The position numbers were made by a program, and so were the translations under genes. 64,000 nucleotides of DNA from Ooceraea biroi (taxonomy: Eukaryota > Arthropoda > Insecta > Hymenoptera > Formicidae), in the NCBI RefSeq assembly GCF_003672135.1, contig NC_039509.1:15014663-15078662 (forward strand), given 5' to 3'. Within the stretch, counting starts at the first letter, position 1; each line of letters opens with the position of its first letter. Of the stretch, positions 1 to 14,912 are shown one piece after another. Below the pieces are notes generated by a model. The model was not told the origin of the DNA. It saw only the letters and a program-made list of their open reading frames with translations, and ran no database searches.

Positions 1-3000
1 GCCAAGTCGGGTGAACTTTAACATACTTGAACGTACGAATCTTTCTGTCACCGTAATCAAATTGTATGGCGAGACTGGCGAACGTCTCTTTCCATTAGAT
101 CTTTTCTCCAATATTGGAGAATCGATCAAGAATAGAAGCAATTTTAGTCGCGAGGCGTCGATGTAGTACTGAATTATTTTATTTTGCTATACTTCGTACA
201 TTTTGTATTAAATTAGATTTGTATTAAATTAGATTGTTTATTAAAATTATGTCATAGATATTTGTTTGATGTTTCTCTCGTCTGATATACATGTTAACAT
301 TTATATAATGGTATTAATATAATATTAGTAAGTTTTATATATTTATATTTGAATTATATCGTATGGTCATTCTCTAATTAATTTCTCTAATTAAAATGAT
401 ATGCATAATTAACGTTCCTTTATTATACAGCTTTATCTGCAACTCAAATACTTCAGACTTTTTCAAGCAACATAACGCAAAGAACGTTATGAGCTGGATG
501 ATGAATTCATGTCTCAGCAAAGAACGAGCAGAAAAATTCGCATATTACAGTAGTTAAAAATACATGATGTTTGCGCTTTACAAAGAAAAAATTAGATGAA
601 GTACGTGCAGGATTCACCTGACGTTACAACATGAAAGAATTTCTGGGTTCATTTGAATACGTCTAATTATCCCGGTCAAAAAGAAAATGAGAACCCGAGC
701 AGATCTACAGAGTCAGCGTTGCAGTTTCTCCTCTAATGACGAGCAACTCGTATTTCACGTTTCGAGAACAGTTAACGTTTTATTGACATATTCTCGAATC
801 TAATTATGCATCACTTTATAACATGAATTACACACGTCATATTGTTAGCGTTAAAATGTTTACTATTATTATATACACAGTAGGTATAACCGCATTGATT
901 TCGTGATGATTATTTTTAATATCAATTTAAAGATTTACTTGTGTACGTACGTACATGTTGTGATAAAAATTACCTGTCGTTTTGAATATAAATCAACGTC
1001 AGTCGCTTGACGTTACATTTATCAATATCGTTGAAATTAAAAAAATGCCAACGAAGAAGCTGTAATAAATAACGGATGTGCATTCCGTAAGCGAGCCAGG
1101 TTATATAATAACTATTTACTCGAAAACAATTAAAAATAATTGTTTTTGGTGGGAAAAAGATACCGAGCTAGCAGCGAGTATACGAACAAAATCGATTATC
1201 TCGAGCTCGCTCGTTCGGTACCCACATTGGTATCTCGTTTTTTCTTTCCTCTTTTTTTTGTTATATTTTGTTCCTAGCATCGCATTTTTGTGCTTTTCTT
1301 TTTTTTAGTAGACTATCGGAACGAGTCTTTTGATTGCGGCATCGAAATAACGGGCGCAAAAATCTCGACGTTCGTTGGGATTAATCGAAACCGTTCGCCG
1401 CGTACAAAGACCGCAGAGAAATCGCAGTTATTGTGATTCCCCTTTAGTTTCCGATGGACAGCAACGCATACGAAAACAAACGGCTCGCTAACGTTGTTTT
1501 ACAGAAACAATCGAGGTGGAAAATCGCGACGGTGGTGTTGTTGCGGAGGCAGGATCCGATCATGCGAATTACACGATTCCCGCTTCACAGGGAAGGTAAC
1601 ACGATGCCCATAACATCACGAACGCGGACTAAAAACGATTATTGCACGCCGCTAGTGGCGAACCTCCGATGATTTTCAGGCGGAGTTTAATTATAAAAAT
1701 ATATATCACTTTTGCAAGAAGAAGAAATTTCAAGCGGCAAGATGTGCAATGACATATTTATATTTATTTTCCATAATATGGACAGTTTTCATAGATGAAT
1801 AAATGCGTATGTATGATGCAGACAATGGCGTAAGGGATGCTATTGTCACCTCATCGTTACAACGTTTTAAAAACTATTATCTAAAAATCTAAATGATACG
1901 ATGCAGAGATATTTCATTGATAGACTTTCTTTCTCAAGAGAGCGCAAAAGAGCTAGTAAGACTATTTAGTTACTAGTTACAGCCTTCTTACAACGAAAAC
2001 TTGGGGAGACTTTTAATAGTTAACACAGTTACGAGATCATGCCGTAGACCGCACGTTGGGGCGCTCTTTCAATAGTTTCACACATAGATAATGATCATTA
2101 TCAAATAGTTAAATTACATGAAGAGTCATTCTATGTGAAATATATCCGGAACATCCTATGTGAAATGAAGAAAGAAGTTATTAACTAATTACTCTAAATG
2201 CTGGTAAATCGTAATCGATTTGTAATCAGCTCGCGCGACAATTATTATCCTTTGTACAGAGGCTGGAACAGTTAAACGAAGGCAACGGTTAAACGAATGC
2301 AAATAACGTTAATAACCACGGATAAAGCATCGTTGCGGCCAGCCACATCAACCATATGCAAATACAGGTGTAACCATGTTCACGACGGTGACAAATCCAG
2401 GCCGACCGGTTGTTTAACAAAGTTTTATCACAACGTCGCAAATTATTATGGTTGCGCCCGTGCGGCGTCGTTCTCTGCGCATTTATACTGGAAACGCATT
2501 TGCCAAGCGCCCGAAATGAACGGGCTTGTGCAAAGCCCATAAAGCTGAACTGTTAATTCGATGTTCGTTGAGGTTGGCCCTTGCTAATGGAGAACGATCG
2601 ATTACATTTGAGCATAGCGCGACGTTTGCCAACCGGCGAAATGACAAATAAGACCTCGCCATTGTAGCGAATTTGAGCGAAGAAATACAAATATTTGTTA
2701 ATTCGAAATATCCTGCTCTCTATAGAATTTTTCAAGCCTAAAATATGTGACAAGCTTCTGAAAGTCCAAAATGATTAAAGATTAAAATCGTCAAAAAATT
2801 TTGAACTAAGACACATTGTTAAAGTTATAAATTCAGATATATTCTAATTTAAAATGTTATTTTATTTTATTTTAATTTTAATATAACTGTAATATCTGAT
2901 TTTGTAAAAAGGAAACCTTATGATTACAAAAGTATTATGCAGTTTGAACATACAAATTGAAAAGCTCCGACAGGTGACGATTTGTCTCGACGTTTCAGCT

Positions 3001-5157
3001 AAGAAAAATTCACTCGTCAGTGAATATGTTATTCAAATTAAGCTCGAGTGTTCCATATGCATCTCGTAAATGAAAACAGACTTAGCCATTTTACTTTCAA
3101 TTAATTTGGAGATGGAAAAATCATTCGCATCTGTATTCAACAAGAGTGCAAAATAAACCGCGAACATCCACACGAGCTCGCATTTCGGTAGCTCGAGAAA
3201 CAGGGAAGATCTCAATCCTGTATAATTAATTATCGTTTCGGCGAACGCGAGAGAAGAACAAGAGGAAGCTTTTTTCAGAGGGAGGTTGTTGGGGGCGGTG
3301 CTCGCTTTCGTCGGTGTAAGAAGGGAATGAGACGAGACGCCGCTTTTCGGCCATAAATTTCGGTGCATTTATGCAGAGGCGCTTTTCCCGTATAAATGAA
3401 AAAGGCGAGCGCGAAAAGAATATGGATGGACTTTCTTATTTTAAGCACGTAGCGATCGTAGCTCTCGACTTTCCAACTAATCCCGACATGGGAGAGAGCA
3501 CGGATACACGAGAGAGGGAAACGGGGGCGGACTGTGACGAGGGAGGAAAGGAATCGGAATCGGGCGAGCTAAGGAATTCGAGCTGGTGTCAGCCGGTGCA
3601 TCAGCTTCATATTTGTTGTCGAAGTGAAAAGTGGCATACGAATGGCGAGGCGCCGCGTGTCGCGCTTGTCTTCGATTCCCAGGAAGCTGGCATTCATACT
3701 CGAACCATTGGATAAAAAAGATGCCGTAAAGCGGGATTAGATTGCGCTGGAGAGATCCTAAAGAACACTCTTAAAGTCCGAGGGACATGTAGAGAATGTC
3801 AGGAAACTTTTACGATATGTTTTACACGCTTGTGTTGCTCCGGAATAGTGTTACATCGCGGCGATAGTACATTACGGAATTATCTAGAGATGTAAATTAT
3901 TTAGAAACTTGGTTATATCAATTCGATAAATAAAATGTAAATATACCTATGTGGTAGAGAAATCGAATGTGCATCCTCTGGAAAGAGTTATGGGTGATGC
4001 GCGCACGAGCAATCGTGTATGGAAATATTGTGTAATATTGAGTCAATGTGAATAAGGTCTTATTAATAACTACCACGTAATGCTTTACCGGTTATTTCGA
4101 GAAATTGCTGGGAATATGAAAATAATCACAAAAATATGAGGGGTATTTAACCGCATCTGACTCGTCTTCTGGCCAAAGAGAAATAATTAAAGTAGTCTGC
4201 CAATAGCTTGCTTGAAAAACTGTTGAGCATTATTAAAGCACTTGCAGAAATGAGGGAAATCGATATCCTATAACTGGTTTGATACGCGGTCAGTTATTCT
4301 GGTATAATTTTATTATATCAGAATATATCGCGCTATATTATTAAAATTAAAACAAACTAATTTCTTTTTCTTTTTTTGTTGAAATCTATACATTTCACAA
4401 AAAAACATTATCAGCGTATGAAATAGTAGAATTCATAATCGAATCAATTAATTATTTTAATATAATTTTTTTCTCTCCACAAACGGATTTTGCTTTACAA
4501 GAGCAAGGTTTTGTGAATATAGGAGAATTCTCGGCAAACGCGCGCAGCTGCATTTGAATGTAGGTAATTATGTCAGATAACTCTAATAAAAGCATACAGA
4601 CGCGAGCGATATTGATGAACGGTTACTAATGCAAGAGCAAGAATTTTTGGACCGGCACAGGAACGTTCGGGTAATGTTCGGGCGTTGTTTGAATTCGAAC
4701 CGTGAAAGATTAACGACTTCCTCGTGCATCGCGTGGCAATATTTTTCTAGCAATCCAACTGCAATTTAATCGTATTCCCATTACGAACTTTTCTGGCTCT
4801 AGAGTGGAAGAATGGCTCCTTATCCCCGAAGCCGTTTCGATCCCTGAGTTTCGCAAAGTTCCTGGCCGTAGATTACGTCGAGTAATGGCCCGACTTCTTA
4901 TTTTCATTCATTATCTCGATGATTACATCGCCGATTAATAAATACAGCTCTTTATATATCATGCCGATACTCGGAAATACCGTGACGTCGAGCGCTCGTT
5001 AGCAGAATTACTTTCCGATTGCCGCAAATCGCGTCTACGGTGTTGTAAAGATCACTGGATTTGACATTACGTTGCATTGTAATTTCACGTAGTAGCACGT
5101 AACATCGATTACGTCTGCTGTCCTATTCCATGAAACTTCGCCGCGTGCTTCCAGGTT

Positions 5158-5229
5158 GCACTTTGTACTTTGTACTTTACGGTTTCGTCCCACACCTGCC
5201 TGCAAATGAAAAGTGCAAAGTGCAAAGTG
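5158..5229. repeat. Imperfect hairpin with repeated CACTTTG words
   Basis: The left arm has three copies of an ACTTTG-like word and the right arm (about 5210-5229) has its reverse complement three times. This gives about 20-bp arms with two mismatches around a loop of about 31 bases. It could be an expired short repeat or a small foldback. No function is implied. Confidence 0.4.
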
Positions 5230-8200
5230 AAAGAGGAAAGTAATCGAAACTTTTTAACGAACCTCGGTTTCCGCGGCGGTGTCATTTCCGTTTTACCGGC
5301 GCGCTGAAAACAGCGTAAATAACCTATTATTATACGATCGCCGATCGTGTAATTAATCCTGTTGAGAATCTCACTACCTCGGTCTGTCGGCGTCTAACAA
5401 GCACGGCAATAAAATCGCGATCGGCGTACAAGCCCGGCAATAAAATCGCGCGGCCTCGATGTGCACGCAATCTCGTCTTTCCGCCGGTTCCCCGTAATAA
5501 AACCGGGATTATTCATAACGGAGCGCATATCGGTCGGGAAACAATAGGCCAATCGCCAATAGGACTCTCGCGTCGTCCTGGAGGCTGGAACAGCAAATTC
5601 GTTCTACGGATACACCCGTGTGTGTGTCGAAGTGTTACACGATCGTTCTTTCAGGGGTGCTGTGGCGAGGGCGAAAGGGCCACCCGGTCGTCAAACGGCG
5701 ACGGATTTATTGAAAAAGTGCCGCGCACCTGATATACAATCGCAGCGACACGGCGAGCACGCTGACGACAGCACCGCGAGAGCCGATCAGAAAGAGGCGG
5801 TTCGTTCATGGTCGATGGTCAACTGGCCGGGTTTCGGCGAGTCGAGCAATAAAAGCGCATCGCCCTGATGCAACTGGACGGCCCTTTGTCCGGGAGATTG
5901 CAACGCGAATTTCCAACTATTGTTTACGCTTGCGCGCGCGCGCACTGCCGGCCGGCCGTTAAATAATTTCATTGCAACAGTATCCGGCATTACGCTGCCT
6001 GTGCGTAGCCGAATAGCCTCGTACCAATGAAAACAGACTCGTATTTTTTTCCTGAAAAATACGCCATCAAAAATATCGCCGGAGCACGGTTCGATACTTT
6101 GCGAATGTGATATTGCTTTTCGATAATTTCGTTAAATATTCTAGGAATAATTTCGATAATCCGTTAAATATTTCTGAATAAAATGAAACTGAATGTGAAC
6201 TTTACTCTTAAAATAAAAAGCTTCAATAATCTCAGCAAGAATAATAGAAATATTGTATTTCATCCGAAATTGATTTATGTCTTATTTGAGTCTCTTTATT
6301 TTCCTCGTCGTATTGTTTGCCTTTACCTAACGAGCTTTTTTCAAACTTATTCTGCTTCAGTTTGCTTCGCGTGTTATAAAGAAATCAGATAAAAAAGGTG
6401 AAACAATTGCCAACTGAAGTTAGTTAATTGAAGACTGCCAGTGCAGACTGGACGTTAAAAGTGAATTATTACGACACAACTGAGGCGTCGACCAAATGTC
6501 TCCGTCAGAAAAATCGCGTCGAGCAATATCGACAAACGAGTAATTAATTACATTTCAACCCGATGTTTCCACGCGTCTGGTCAACAACGTATAAAGACCT
6601 TTTGAAACAACCTTTAGAAAAGAGAAAATAGAATAATCTTTTAACGAAACGTTTAAAATGAATTGGAAATCCAGCGATTTATATAAATAAATGTTAATCT
6701 TCATATGTTGCTCGAAGTTATTTATATATTATATCACGCGACAAATTTACAACTTTCGTGTATATCACACGCGACCTTTTTTAAAACTACCCCATCCCTT
6801 AGCGTTTTATTGTAACGCTATTTGTGTCGTTTGCTGAGGAAACAAATAATAAATTTCGATATAAAACGAAATCACGTAGCGTGTTACGAGCGAGCAAAAT
6901 TCGATCGTCCGTACAAAGTGGTCTATTTTCTTCTTGCAATTCCTTTGCTGCAACAGAAGCAGCGCGTTACCGTTTACCTCAATTCACCGTACGACCTGGC
7001 TCACCCTTTTGACTCGCCGTTGATATCCTCGCCATTACTTATAGTGCCGCAAAGACTGCTCATGACATAGCTGAGCCTGCGAGCACGCGTAACTTTATGA
7101 AAACGGTTTACGCTGCACGCGACAAATGGCACGACCGGCTGCACACGTTACATATAGATCTGTGCCCTCAAACACATTTTCCTAGAGATGCGCGAGATCA
7201 TACGATCTTGCAAGCAATCGACGACTGTCGTCCATGTTTTATTTCACGCCCGTTTAGCAACTCCGTGAACAAGAATTCCTTTTTATATCGTTCCACACAC
7301 AATATATCTTTGTCTATTTTTAGCACGAAGTATGTGTAATGTGTTATTTATCGCGCTATATCATTCGCGCGCATGTATCCTTCATTATTTTGTATCAACG
7401 TTTTTCCGCCTTCTTCCGCCTTCCGCTGAAAATTCGCAGCGTCACATCTACGAAGTAACGACACCTCGCACGCGATCGGCAGAATCATCGCCTCTAACGC
7501 GATCAGTCGTCACGCGCGCATTAAGCTTCCGCCTCTCTCTTTTTTCTCTCGATCGACTTATCTCTCGCGATCCTCGTCTCAAGCGCCGATACTCGGGCAC
7601 TCGAATATGATACGCCATATATGTCCCGTTCAGAAAAGCTTTCCGGAAGTACTCCTTCCCCCTCGTTGCGCGGCTTTATCGCTTACCCTCGGCGGCCCTT
7701 CACGAGAACACGGTCGCAACCTTGGCGGCTTTCCTTCCCTGCCGGAAGCGGCGCGGTCACGCGACCGTCTTGCACCCCACTCCGTCTCGCCAGATAATTC
7801 TCCCTGCATTCTTGGGTTTCCTGTCGCCTGCAGACGGGTAGGGAACTACTTTCGGGGGACACAATGCTTCTACCAGTTTTCTAAGGGCGATCTAGGGACG
7901 AGGAAGGGGTTGAGGGGAAGCACTGAGGAGCACCCAAGCTCGCGAACGTCGTGTATCGCAGCTACGTGCGCGGCATCGTGATCCGTCGAACAAAAGGGCG
8001 CGCATGGGCTCTCTCTTCTGCACTTTTATTTCGGTGTCGGTGCAGCCGACATGCTCGCGATACGAATTGCCGACTGGATAGCCGACAAGGCCGCGTCGTA
8101 TCGCACCATTTCGCTCAAAAGTACGCCCTAAACCGGGCTGCCGCTACTTTCTCGCGACGTTCCGGCGCGTTCTCCGCTCTCAGGACTTTTCACACGAACA

Positions 8201-11200
8201 TTTCTTGTTAATGTTCGGGCACTATACGATCGCTTTCTATCAATATCGAAACGTCTTGTTTAAAAAATATCGATAATAGAATAGAGTAATTTATTTCTCG
8301 TGAATCCAAATGATCTATTTTTTTGTTAAAAAGTATTATACCAGATAGAGCAAACTTTGTACGGAATTTGTTGCCAGGTGCATAATGTTCTACTTTAATA
8401 TTTCCTATTGACTCCTATAGCCGAGAGTGACAAGTGCGATGTCTTTCGCGGACGTTGCAACTTGATTACACCGCGAGATCTCACGTCAAGCCTATAATCA
8501 TCTTGATTAATGAGCCATCCGCGCTTTCTCGTGCTTTCTATACGTCGTTGGCGATTCATCGAGCTTACATTACGCGTCACGAAGCTCGCTCGCACGTCGC
8601 CGACCGGAATCATGATGAACCGTGAGAGGAAATGCGGGAAAAGTACGATTCGCGCTCGTTAACCGGAGTTACGTCGTCGGGAAAACGGAAACGGAATTAT
8701 GCGGAATATGCGCAAAGCAAAAATTACAGCGCAGTGCTTTTCAGGCGGACGCGACCGTGTTCGGGGAGATCGATCGATATAATCGAGGGAGGTAAACCGG
8801 GGGTGTAAACCTCGGGCGCGTCGGAAAATATCGAGATAAAAGTGCGCGCCGAATTACAAATTATCGTCGCACGCGCGAAGGAAACTTTGAATTTACATGG
8901 ATATTAAATTCAAATTAGCGACAATAGCCGCGAGGCCTGCGTCGACCGATCACCTTTCAGCATGGCTTGCATTGTAACGTATATGCCGCACGCTCATCAG
9001 CCAATTATCACGCGAATTTACGCTCTTATCGATGCGCACCGGAAGGTGCATACGCGAAGAACGCCTGCGGACGGATGTTCGATTTTGCATAAAGCGATGC
9101 GTGCCGCGTTGCTCCTGCATTGTGACGTTGTGATAATTGGCGATTAATTGGCGGTAATTGCGCGAGTAATTGGGCAAGGGACATTTTTCAAAGGCGCAAT
9201 TTTGGTACATTAAACGTCAATGGAAGCCATTTAGTACTCTTTTGGAAAAAAGATGAAAAAAGAAAAACGATACGTCCATTGTCGAAAATAAATGATTAAT
9301 GTGTGTAACGTGTTCGTCGTGTAATTTCTACTCTTTTACCCTTTTCCGCAGGGTAACTATTCTTTTGCGCGAAATCATGGGAAGAGCCCTGCATGGCTAG
9401 GTTGGTCGGAGTAATTGACTGTAATTGCCCGAAAGGAACTTTTAAGGGCGTAATTTCACTATATTAGCGATGGCTAATGCAATAAAATTACACTTGGATT
9501 CATTTATCTTCCCTTTGGAAAGTGTGCTAGCTACATTGTCGGTATTGAATCATTAATAGAGGCTAATATACTTTTTACCGTATCTTACGTCTGCCTCATT
9601 AAATATAGATTTTAAGGCCAACTAGGAATAATTTTATTTGTAGAACCGAATAAAGTCGTGTATCGTAATGTCGTCAAACGACTATTTTAAAAACTTTTTT
9701 AAGTGAGCGCGACTTTTTATTACATTAGTAATAAAAACCACTATGATGATGTTACTTTATCGAAAAATATTCTTCTGCGAGAAATTTATTTCTTAATGCA
9801 AGTATATATGTTTTTGCGGTAACAAAAGGTTTGGTAATAAGAAATTTTTTAGTGTACATCCTGCACATAATAGATAGTCATCTTTAAATTGCTCCGGTTT
9901 ATTTTTTATTTTTGACATTTGCAATATTTATTTAATGTCTCGATATCGATAAGGTTAAAAGTATCGTTCTATTAACATCTACAGACAATGACATGTCGAC
10001 CAGACTTTAAACAAATGATCAAGTAATATCATCACGAACGATGGATGACTAAAAATACGTAAACATCATAAATTTATTATACGCTACTACAAAAACTGCG
10101 ATACTATAAATACTTTTATAGACCAGTATTGAGTCACGTTCTACTTAGGTCAAAATCATTTAATTGATCGTCTCGGACCGCGACACCTTTAAATAGTGTA
10201 CAAAATATTTATCAGGCCTGAATAAACCTTTATTTTTGCATCCGGTCATTCATCGCATTTTCCAACTGAAATAGACTCTGCATAAAAAGATACAATACCT
10301 GACTTAACTAGATATAAAACCTTTGCACCCTTATACATGCATATCGATCGTAAGTAACTAAACCTTTGAAGCCGTACTTTTTCCTCCAACTTCCCCCGTA
10401 ACGATAACTATAATAAATTCCAGCGATGACTACGCTGCGTCGCGCGTGAAACGCGAGAGTAATCGCGAGTGAAAAATTTTGCAGAGCCACGCGGCCTCTT
10501 CGGGACAAACGTGATCGCGTTCGAGCGTAAATTCCTTCCCATTTAATCCGAATAAATAATCGACGGTGCAGTGTGCGGAGGTTGCAGCACACGCAGGGTG
10601 CAACGCTCCTGCTGGTCGTAGGGGGTAGGTAGAGGGTAGGTGGTGGAGGGTTGGGATTGGGAGGGGCAAGGGACGCGCGAAAAGGTAGGACGCGCTTTTC
10701 ACAGAGAGCCGCGTTCTGCGCGTCGCTCGTCGATAGCGTAATGACGGAATTGTCGTCATGTCAAACGCTCTGTCACAAGTTCTGCGTGCGTTTCCCGTTC
10801 CGTTTTACATTCGCGTGCAGGCGTGTGCAGATTAAAATTCCGTCAACGACGACCGATGCATGCAGCGTGAGAGAACGCCGAGAGAACGCTCGCAACACCG
10901 CCGTGCCGGAGAACGCAGACCGGTCGCATTAAAAAACGTGCCTGCCGATCGTGCGATATTTAGCCGAATGTAACGCCGCCGAGTTGAATTTTCGCGGATT
11001 CGTATCGATTGTACGATCAAAAAGCTCTTCGCCGCGTTTATACGGCGATCCAAAAAAAGCACGACGCGCCAAAGGCGACGTTCGCACATTTTCGCAAATA
11101 ACGAAATCTTGTGCATGTAAAACGTAATTTGTGAGAAATGCGCACGCGGCGCGGAGTTTGATGTTGCCACGATAGGGTCGAGGATCGAATAAAATGCGCG

Positions 11201-11334
11201 GATTCTGTCAGTAATGTGACGCGCGTACCTACCATCACGTCGGTCTCATATTTATTCGTGCATGTGCCACTTGTAACCGACAACGATGCAACAAAGAGCT
11301 AAATAAAAATCCAGGGGAATGTAAATCCGATTAA

Positions 11335-11356
11335 ATGCATATACATGTATATGCAT
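11335..11356. repeat. Perfect 22-bp palindrome
   Basis: The 22 bases centred on ACATGT read identically on both strands, flanked by further TGCATATA words. It could be a dimeric protein-binding site or simple AT-rich sequence drift. Confidence 0.4.
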
Positions 11357-12546
11357 ATATGCGTTGTTACATCGCGCTGACCGTTGCAGACGCAAAGGTA
11401 CTATCCGCAGATATTCCGTCGATACTGATCGATTTATGCACGCCGGAGCGTTACGGATAATGTCATTAACGTGGAATAATCAACGAACGCGTTGCGTTAT
11501 GAGCAGGTCATTCTCGTGAGTCGCATCGTGGACATTGTGGGCGTTGAGTTGCGATTTGTGTGCCCCGAGCGATTCCTGGGCGTGTATCTGCACATGTGAG
11601 AGGACCGTCGGCATCCTTATCGATAGAATTTCCACAGCGTGAGGCTCAACGTGTCGATTTATCAGCAAAAATAATAATAATAAAATCACGTCACAGTGTG
11701 TGCGTATCGCGACAGAGCGAGCGAAATTGTATTTTACACGAGAGATAATCCAAATAATACGAACACGACAAGCGCGTGTGGTTGCATACAGACGGTCTGC
11801 TATACTACTTCCCTTTACCACTGCGTATGTACGCGTCAAAGGTCGAAAATGGAATCTTGTGCACGGGAACACGTACGTTCATGCGGAAAAACGCGTGCAA
11901 CGAGAGACAACTCGACTCCGATACATTCTTGGCATGAAGCTCTTCGCAAAATGAGCGATGCAAACGTCAGCGCCCGCAGCGACCGCGAACTTATCTTCGG
12001 CGCTTTCGGAGATTCTTTTTCTCTTTTGTAACAAGTAATACGATCGCGTATCCGACAGCCGCACGGTAATTCATTGCTACAGCCGCAGCTGCGGTTTTTT
12101 CCCCGGTCCAGATAAGCCGGGGACCGTGAGCGTTTGTCATGTCGCCATACGAACGCCGCCGTGCTTTTCGATTCGTCGGCTTGCATCCGCGCGATGCGAG
12201 CAGCCTGGCATCGCGCGAGTAGTGTTCACTCGTGCGCGGTTCGGCATTTCCGAAGCCGCGCGCGGCACACAATACGCGTGAATTATAGTTTTAATATCGC
12301 TGAAAGGCGATCGAGCGGACGCGAAATGCGCTCGGAGATGCGCGACGGGACCAGCGCCGAAATAAATTTCCAATTGACGCTGAACGGTTACGCAACACCG
12401 TCGTCCCCGAAATAACGCCACGTTGTCTGCCATTGAACGTCGCTTCCGCTCTTCGAGCTTATAATGCTCGTTCTGTGGAATAAATCTGCGCAGTGATACT
12501 CCGAGAGAAAAGCGCAACAAATACGGTGACGCAATCCGCCCTTTAA

Positions 12547-13264
12547 GGGGGGAGCCTGCTTTAAAACGTTGAAAGTAAGGTATAATTTTACGAATTTTTT
12601 TGGAGAAACTATACAGCGGATCATTATAAAACTTTGATGCATTTATTAGTACATGTTTAAAGATAAAAAATTATTTTTTGATTTGAATATATCGCCTGTA
12701 GAGGTCGTCCTGGAGGCATCTTAGTGCAGCCGGCATTGTAAATTGGTGAGCATTCTCCTGCCTCCAAATTTCATCCAAACTGAAAAATTGAAATATTTTC
12801 TCGTTATTTATGAATTCCCATCGTCGATGAACCTTTAATATTCATAAAAACATTAAGTTAAACAATTACTTTTGCATGAAAAAGTTCAAAACCTTTGCCT
12901 AAAAATCGTACTTTTGTGTTCTAAGCTCCACCATTTTGGCACTTTTCAACTTTTTTCTTCTCTCTTTGGTTCATCGACGATGGGAATTCATAAATAACGA
13001 GAACATATTTCAATTTTTCAGTTCAGACGAAATTTGGAGGCAGGAGAATGCTCACCAATTTGCAATGCCGGCGACGCGGCTGCACTAAGATTTCTCCAGG
13101 ACGACCTCTACAAGCGATATATTCAAATCAAAAAATAATTTTTGTTATCTTTAAACATGTACTAATAAATGCATCAAAGTTTTATAATGATCCGCTGTAT
13201 AGTTTCTCCAAAAACAATTCGTAAAATATACCTTATTTTCAGCGTTCTAAAGCAGGCTCCCCCC
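12547..13264. mobile_element. TTAA-flanked long-hairpin (foldback) transposon, copy 1
   Basis: The element begins GGGGGGAGCCTGCTTTA and ends with the reverse complement. It is bracketed by TTAA at 12543-12546 and 13265-13268, the target duplication typical of piggyBac-type elements. Nearly the whole 718 bp is two inverted arms of roughly 280 bp around an internal segment. It contains no transposase, and the open frames in it are mirror images of each other in the arms. A second copy of 719 bp lies at 27872-28590 and is almost identical. The TTAA duplications suggest mobilisation in trans by a piggyBac-like transposase, but the GGGGGG end is not a piggyBac end I know, so the superfamily is an inference. 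Confidence 0.8.
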
Positions 13265-13268
13265 TTAA

Positions 13269-14244
13269 TAGCGTTCTTTTTCGAGGTCCGTACGCACTTG
13301 TCTGAGCCTCCATCAAAGTTTCACGAGTGCTTGAGGTTTGCTCGAAGGTACTCCGAGGCGAGGCTGCGCGAAACGTGGGAACGAATGTGGAAACAACGTT
13401 CGACCGTTTCTCGATTACTTTCCTTTCGTCTCGTGTCTGCCGGCATTTTCCGAGAGCACGAGACACCAAAATCGATCGACAGTTGCTGTTTCAACATCAC
13501 CCTGATAATATCACCTTGCTTTGTGCCTGCTCACGCGTGGTCACTACTCAAAGTGTGAGAAAATGAATCTTCTGGGTGGATCATCAGCTTTTTGTTTGGT
13601 CTGTATCCCTTTGAAATTGATGTGGAATCGTTATTCCATCGGGGACCATATAAAATATCGCAGTTCGACTGTGCCATCGCGCGGAGAGGAAGTTCGTGTC
13701 ATTGGAAAGTTGAAATTGCAGTGCGCAATATTGCACCATGCATACTGCACCGTGTGTGCACGCAGGTCGCGGCATATCGCGGATTATGTACCGAATTTCC
13801 GCAAAATCAATGCGATTGTAAACGAAAATAAGTTAGAGCGCAGTTATCCTCCTCGTTTCGCCCTCTTTCTCGTGCTTTTGCCCTCTCGCTACTGGCCGAA
13901 TCGTTTCGCGGACGTTATCGACATTATTACGTCCACGTGATTACCGTGTGTACGTCATTATTCGCTTCGCTGGAAATTTTCGATGTTCGGCGCAGTAATT
14001 ACTGAAACATGGGGGATATGATAACACCGATGCTGCATTACGGTATATTATCGGGCACGTTATGATGCGTCGCAACTTGCAGTGCTGCTGCTGCTAATCG
14101 TCTCGCATGTATTATTTGCAACCGCGTACGATGTTTATTCATCGGCGTTCTCATAATCCGATAACGAAATTATCGCCGTTCGATCGTGCTCGCATTACAC
14201 GCGCGTTCTCGTAGAAAGTTATTTAATTTCAAGCAGATTTCTAC
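13269..14244. other. Non-coding, CpG-rich, between two transposons
   Basis: Open frames of up to 139 codons (13521-13940) overlap in several frames and have no recognisable motif. I see no gene here. Confidence 0.5.
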
Positions 14245-14912
14245 TGGCACACAGTGGGCCAGCGAACCAGTAAACCTGGCCAAAAATATGAAAAACGAAA
14301 ATTCACGCAGGGTGTTCGTATTATAGAGAAATATTCTTTTTTTGTTTTTATTCAAGAAAAATTTATTATTCCATATCACCATCGTCATCATCATCATCAT
14401 TTTCGTGATCACAACAATCGTTAGAAAATGCATTGTTTTTTCTAAGAGACTGAGAATTTCTGCATTAAAATGCCCTCCTTTTTTACGATTTTTCAAACAT
14501 AATGGCAGATATTGGCACATTATTTTTGCCGAAAATGAAAAAGAAGATCTTAAGCTATAGAATGAATAAAGAAACTCGCTGGGATCGCGTGGGATTTTTT
14601 TGATAGATCGAAGAATGTGTGGAGAGAGGGAATGCAAAGTGCGTCTGCCGGTAAACAGCCCTTATGATGGAAAGAAATTATGCTTTTCTTTTTCATCAAT
14701 AACTTTTATAAATAGCTAAAGCATTATTATAAATGATATTCTAACGGTGTATTCTTTTACATAAGTATTTTACGCAATAAATACTCCTATATAAACACGT
14801 CGCGTGGAGAGAAAAAATTGGGATATTTTATATCACCCGTGTTCAAGGTATTGTGGAATAAAGAAACGACAACATAGAAGAAACATTTTGCCACAATACA
14901 TTGAACTAGATA

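Larger units (their letters stand above)
1..12542. other. Non-coding flank or 5' intron of the cadherin gene; no gene seen
   Basis: I find no convincing exon in this stretch. The open frames are short, lie in many overlapping frames on both strands, and show no cadherin motif, signal peptide or biased codon use. The part from about 5000 on is CpG-rich, which explains the many chance open frames there. The downstream cadherin lacks roughly the first 200 residues expected from its fly relative, so its first exons either lie further upstream, with this stretch inside a long first intron, or are short exons here that I missed. Confidence 0.5.

Noticed and set aside
10308..12642. Many 80-130 codon frames on both strands
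   Set aside because: They overlap one another in most frames in CpG-rich DNA, have no motifs, and have no splice or start context suggesting a gene.
13169..13558. 129-codon frame beginning MHQSFIMIRC
   Set aside because: It starts inside the arm of the TTAA hairpin element, and the same words appear in mirror orientation in the other arm, so it is not a gene.
14250..14256. CACAGTG as an immune-receptor recombination signal
   Set aside because: The heptamer has no 12/23-spaced nonamer, and it is part of a long inverted repeat with a 5-bp target duplication, so it is a transposon end.
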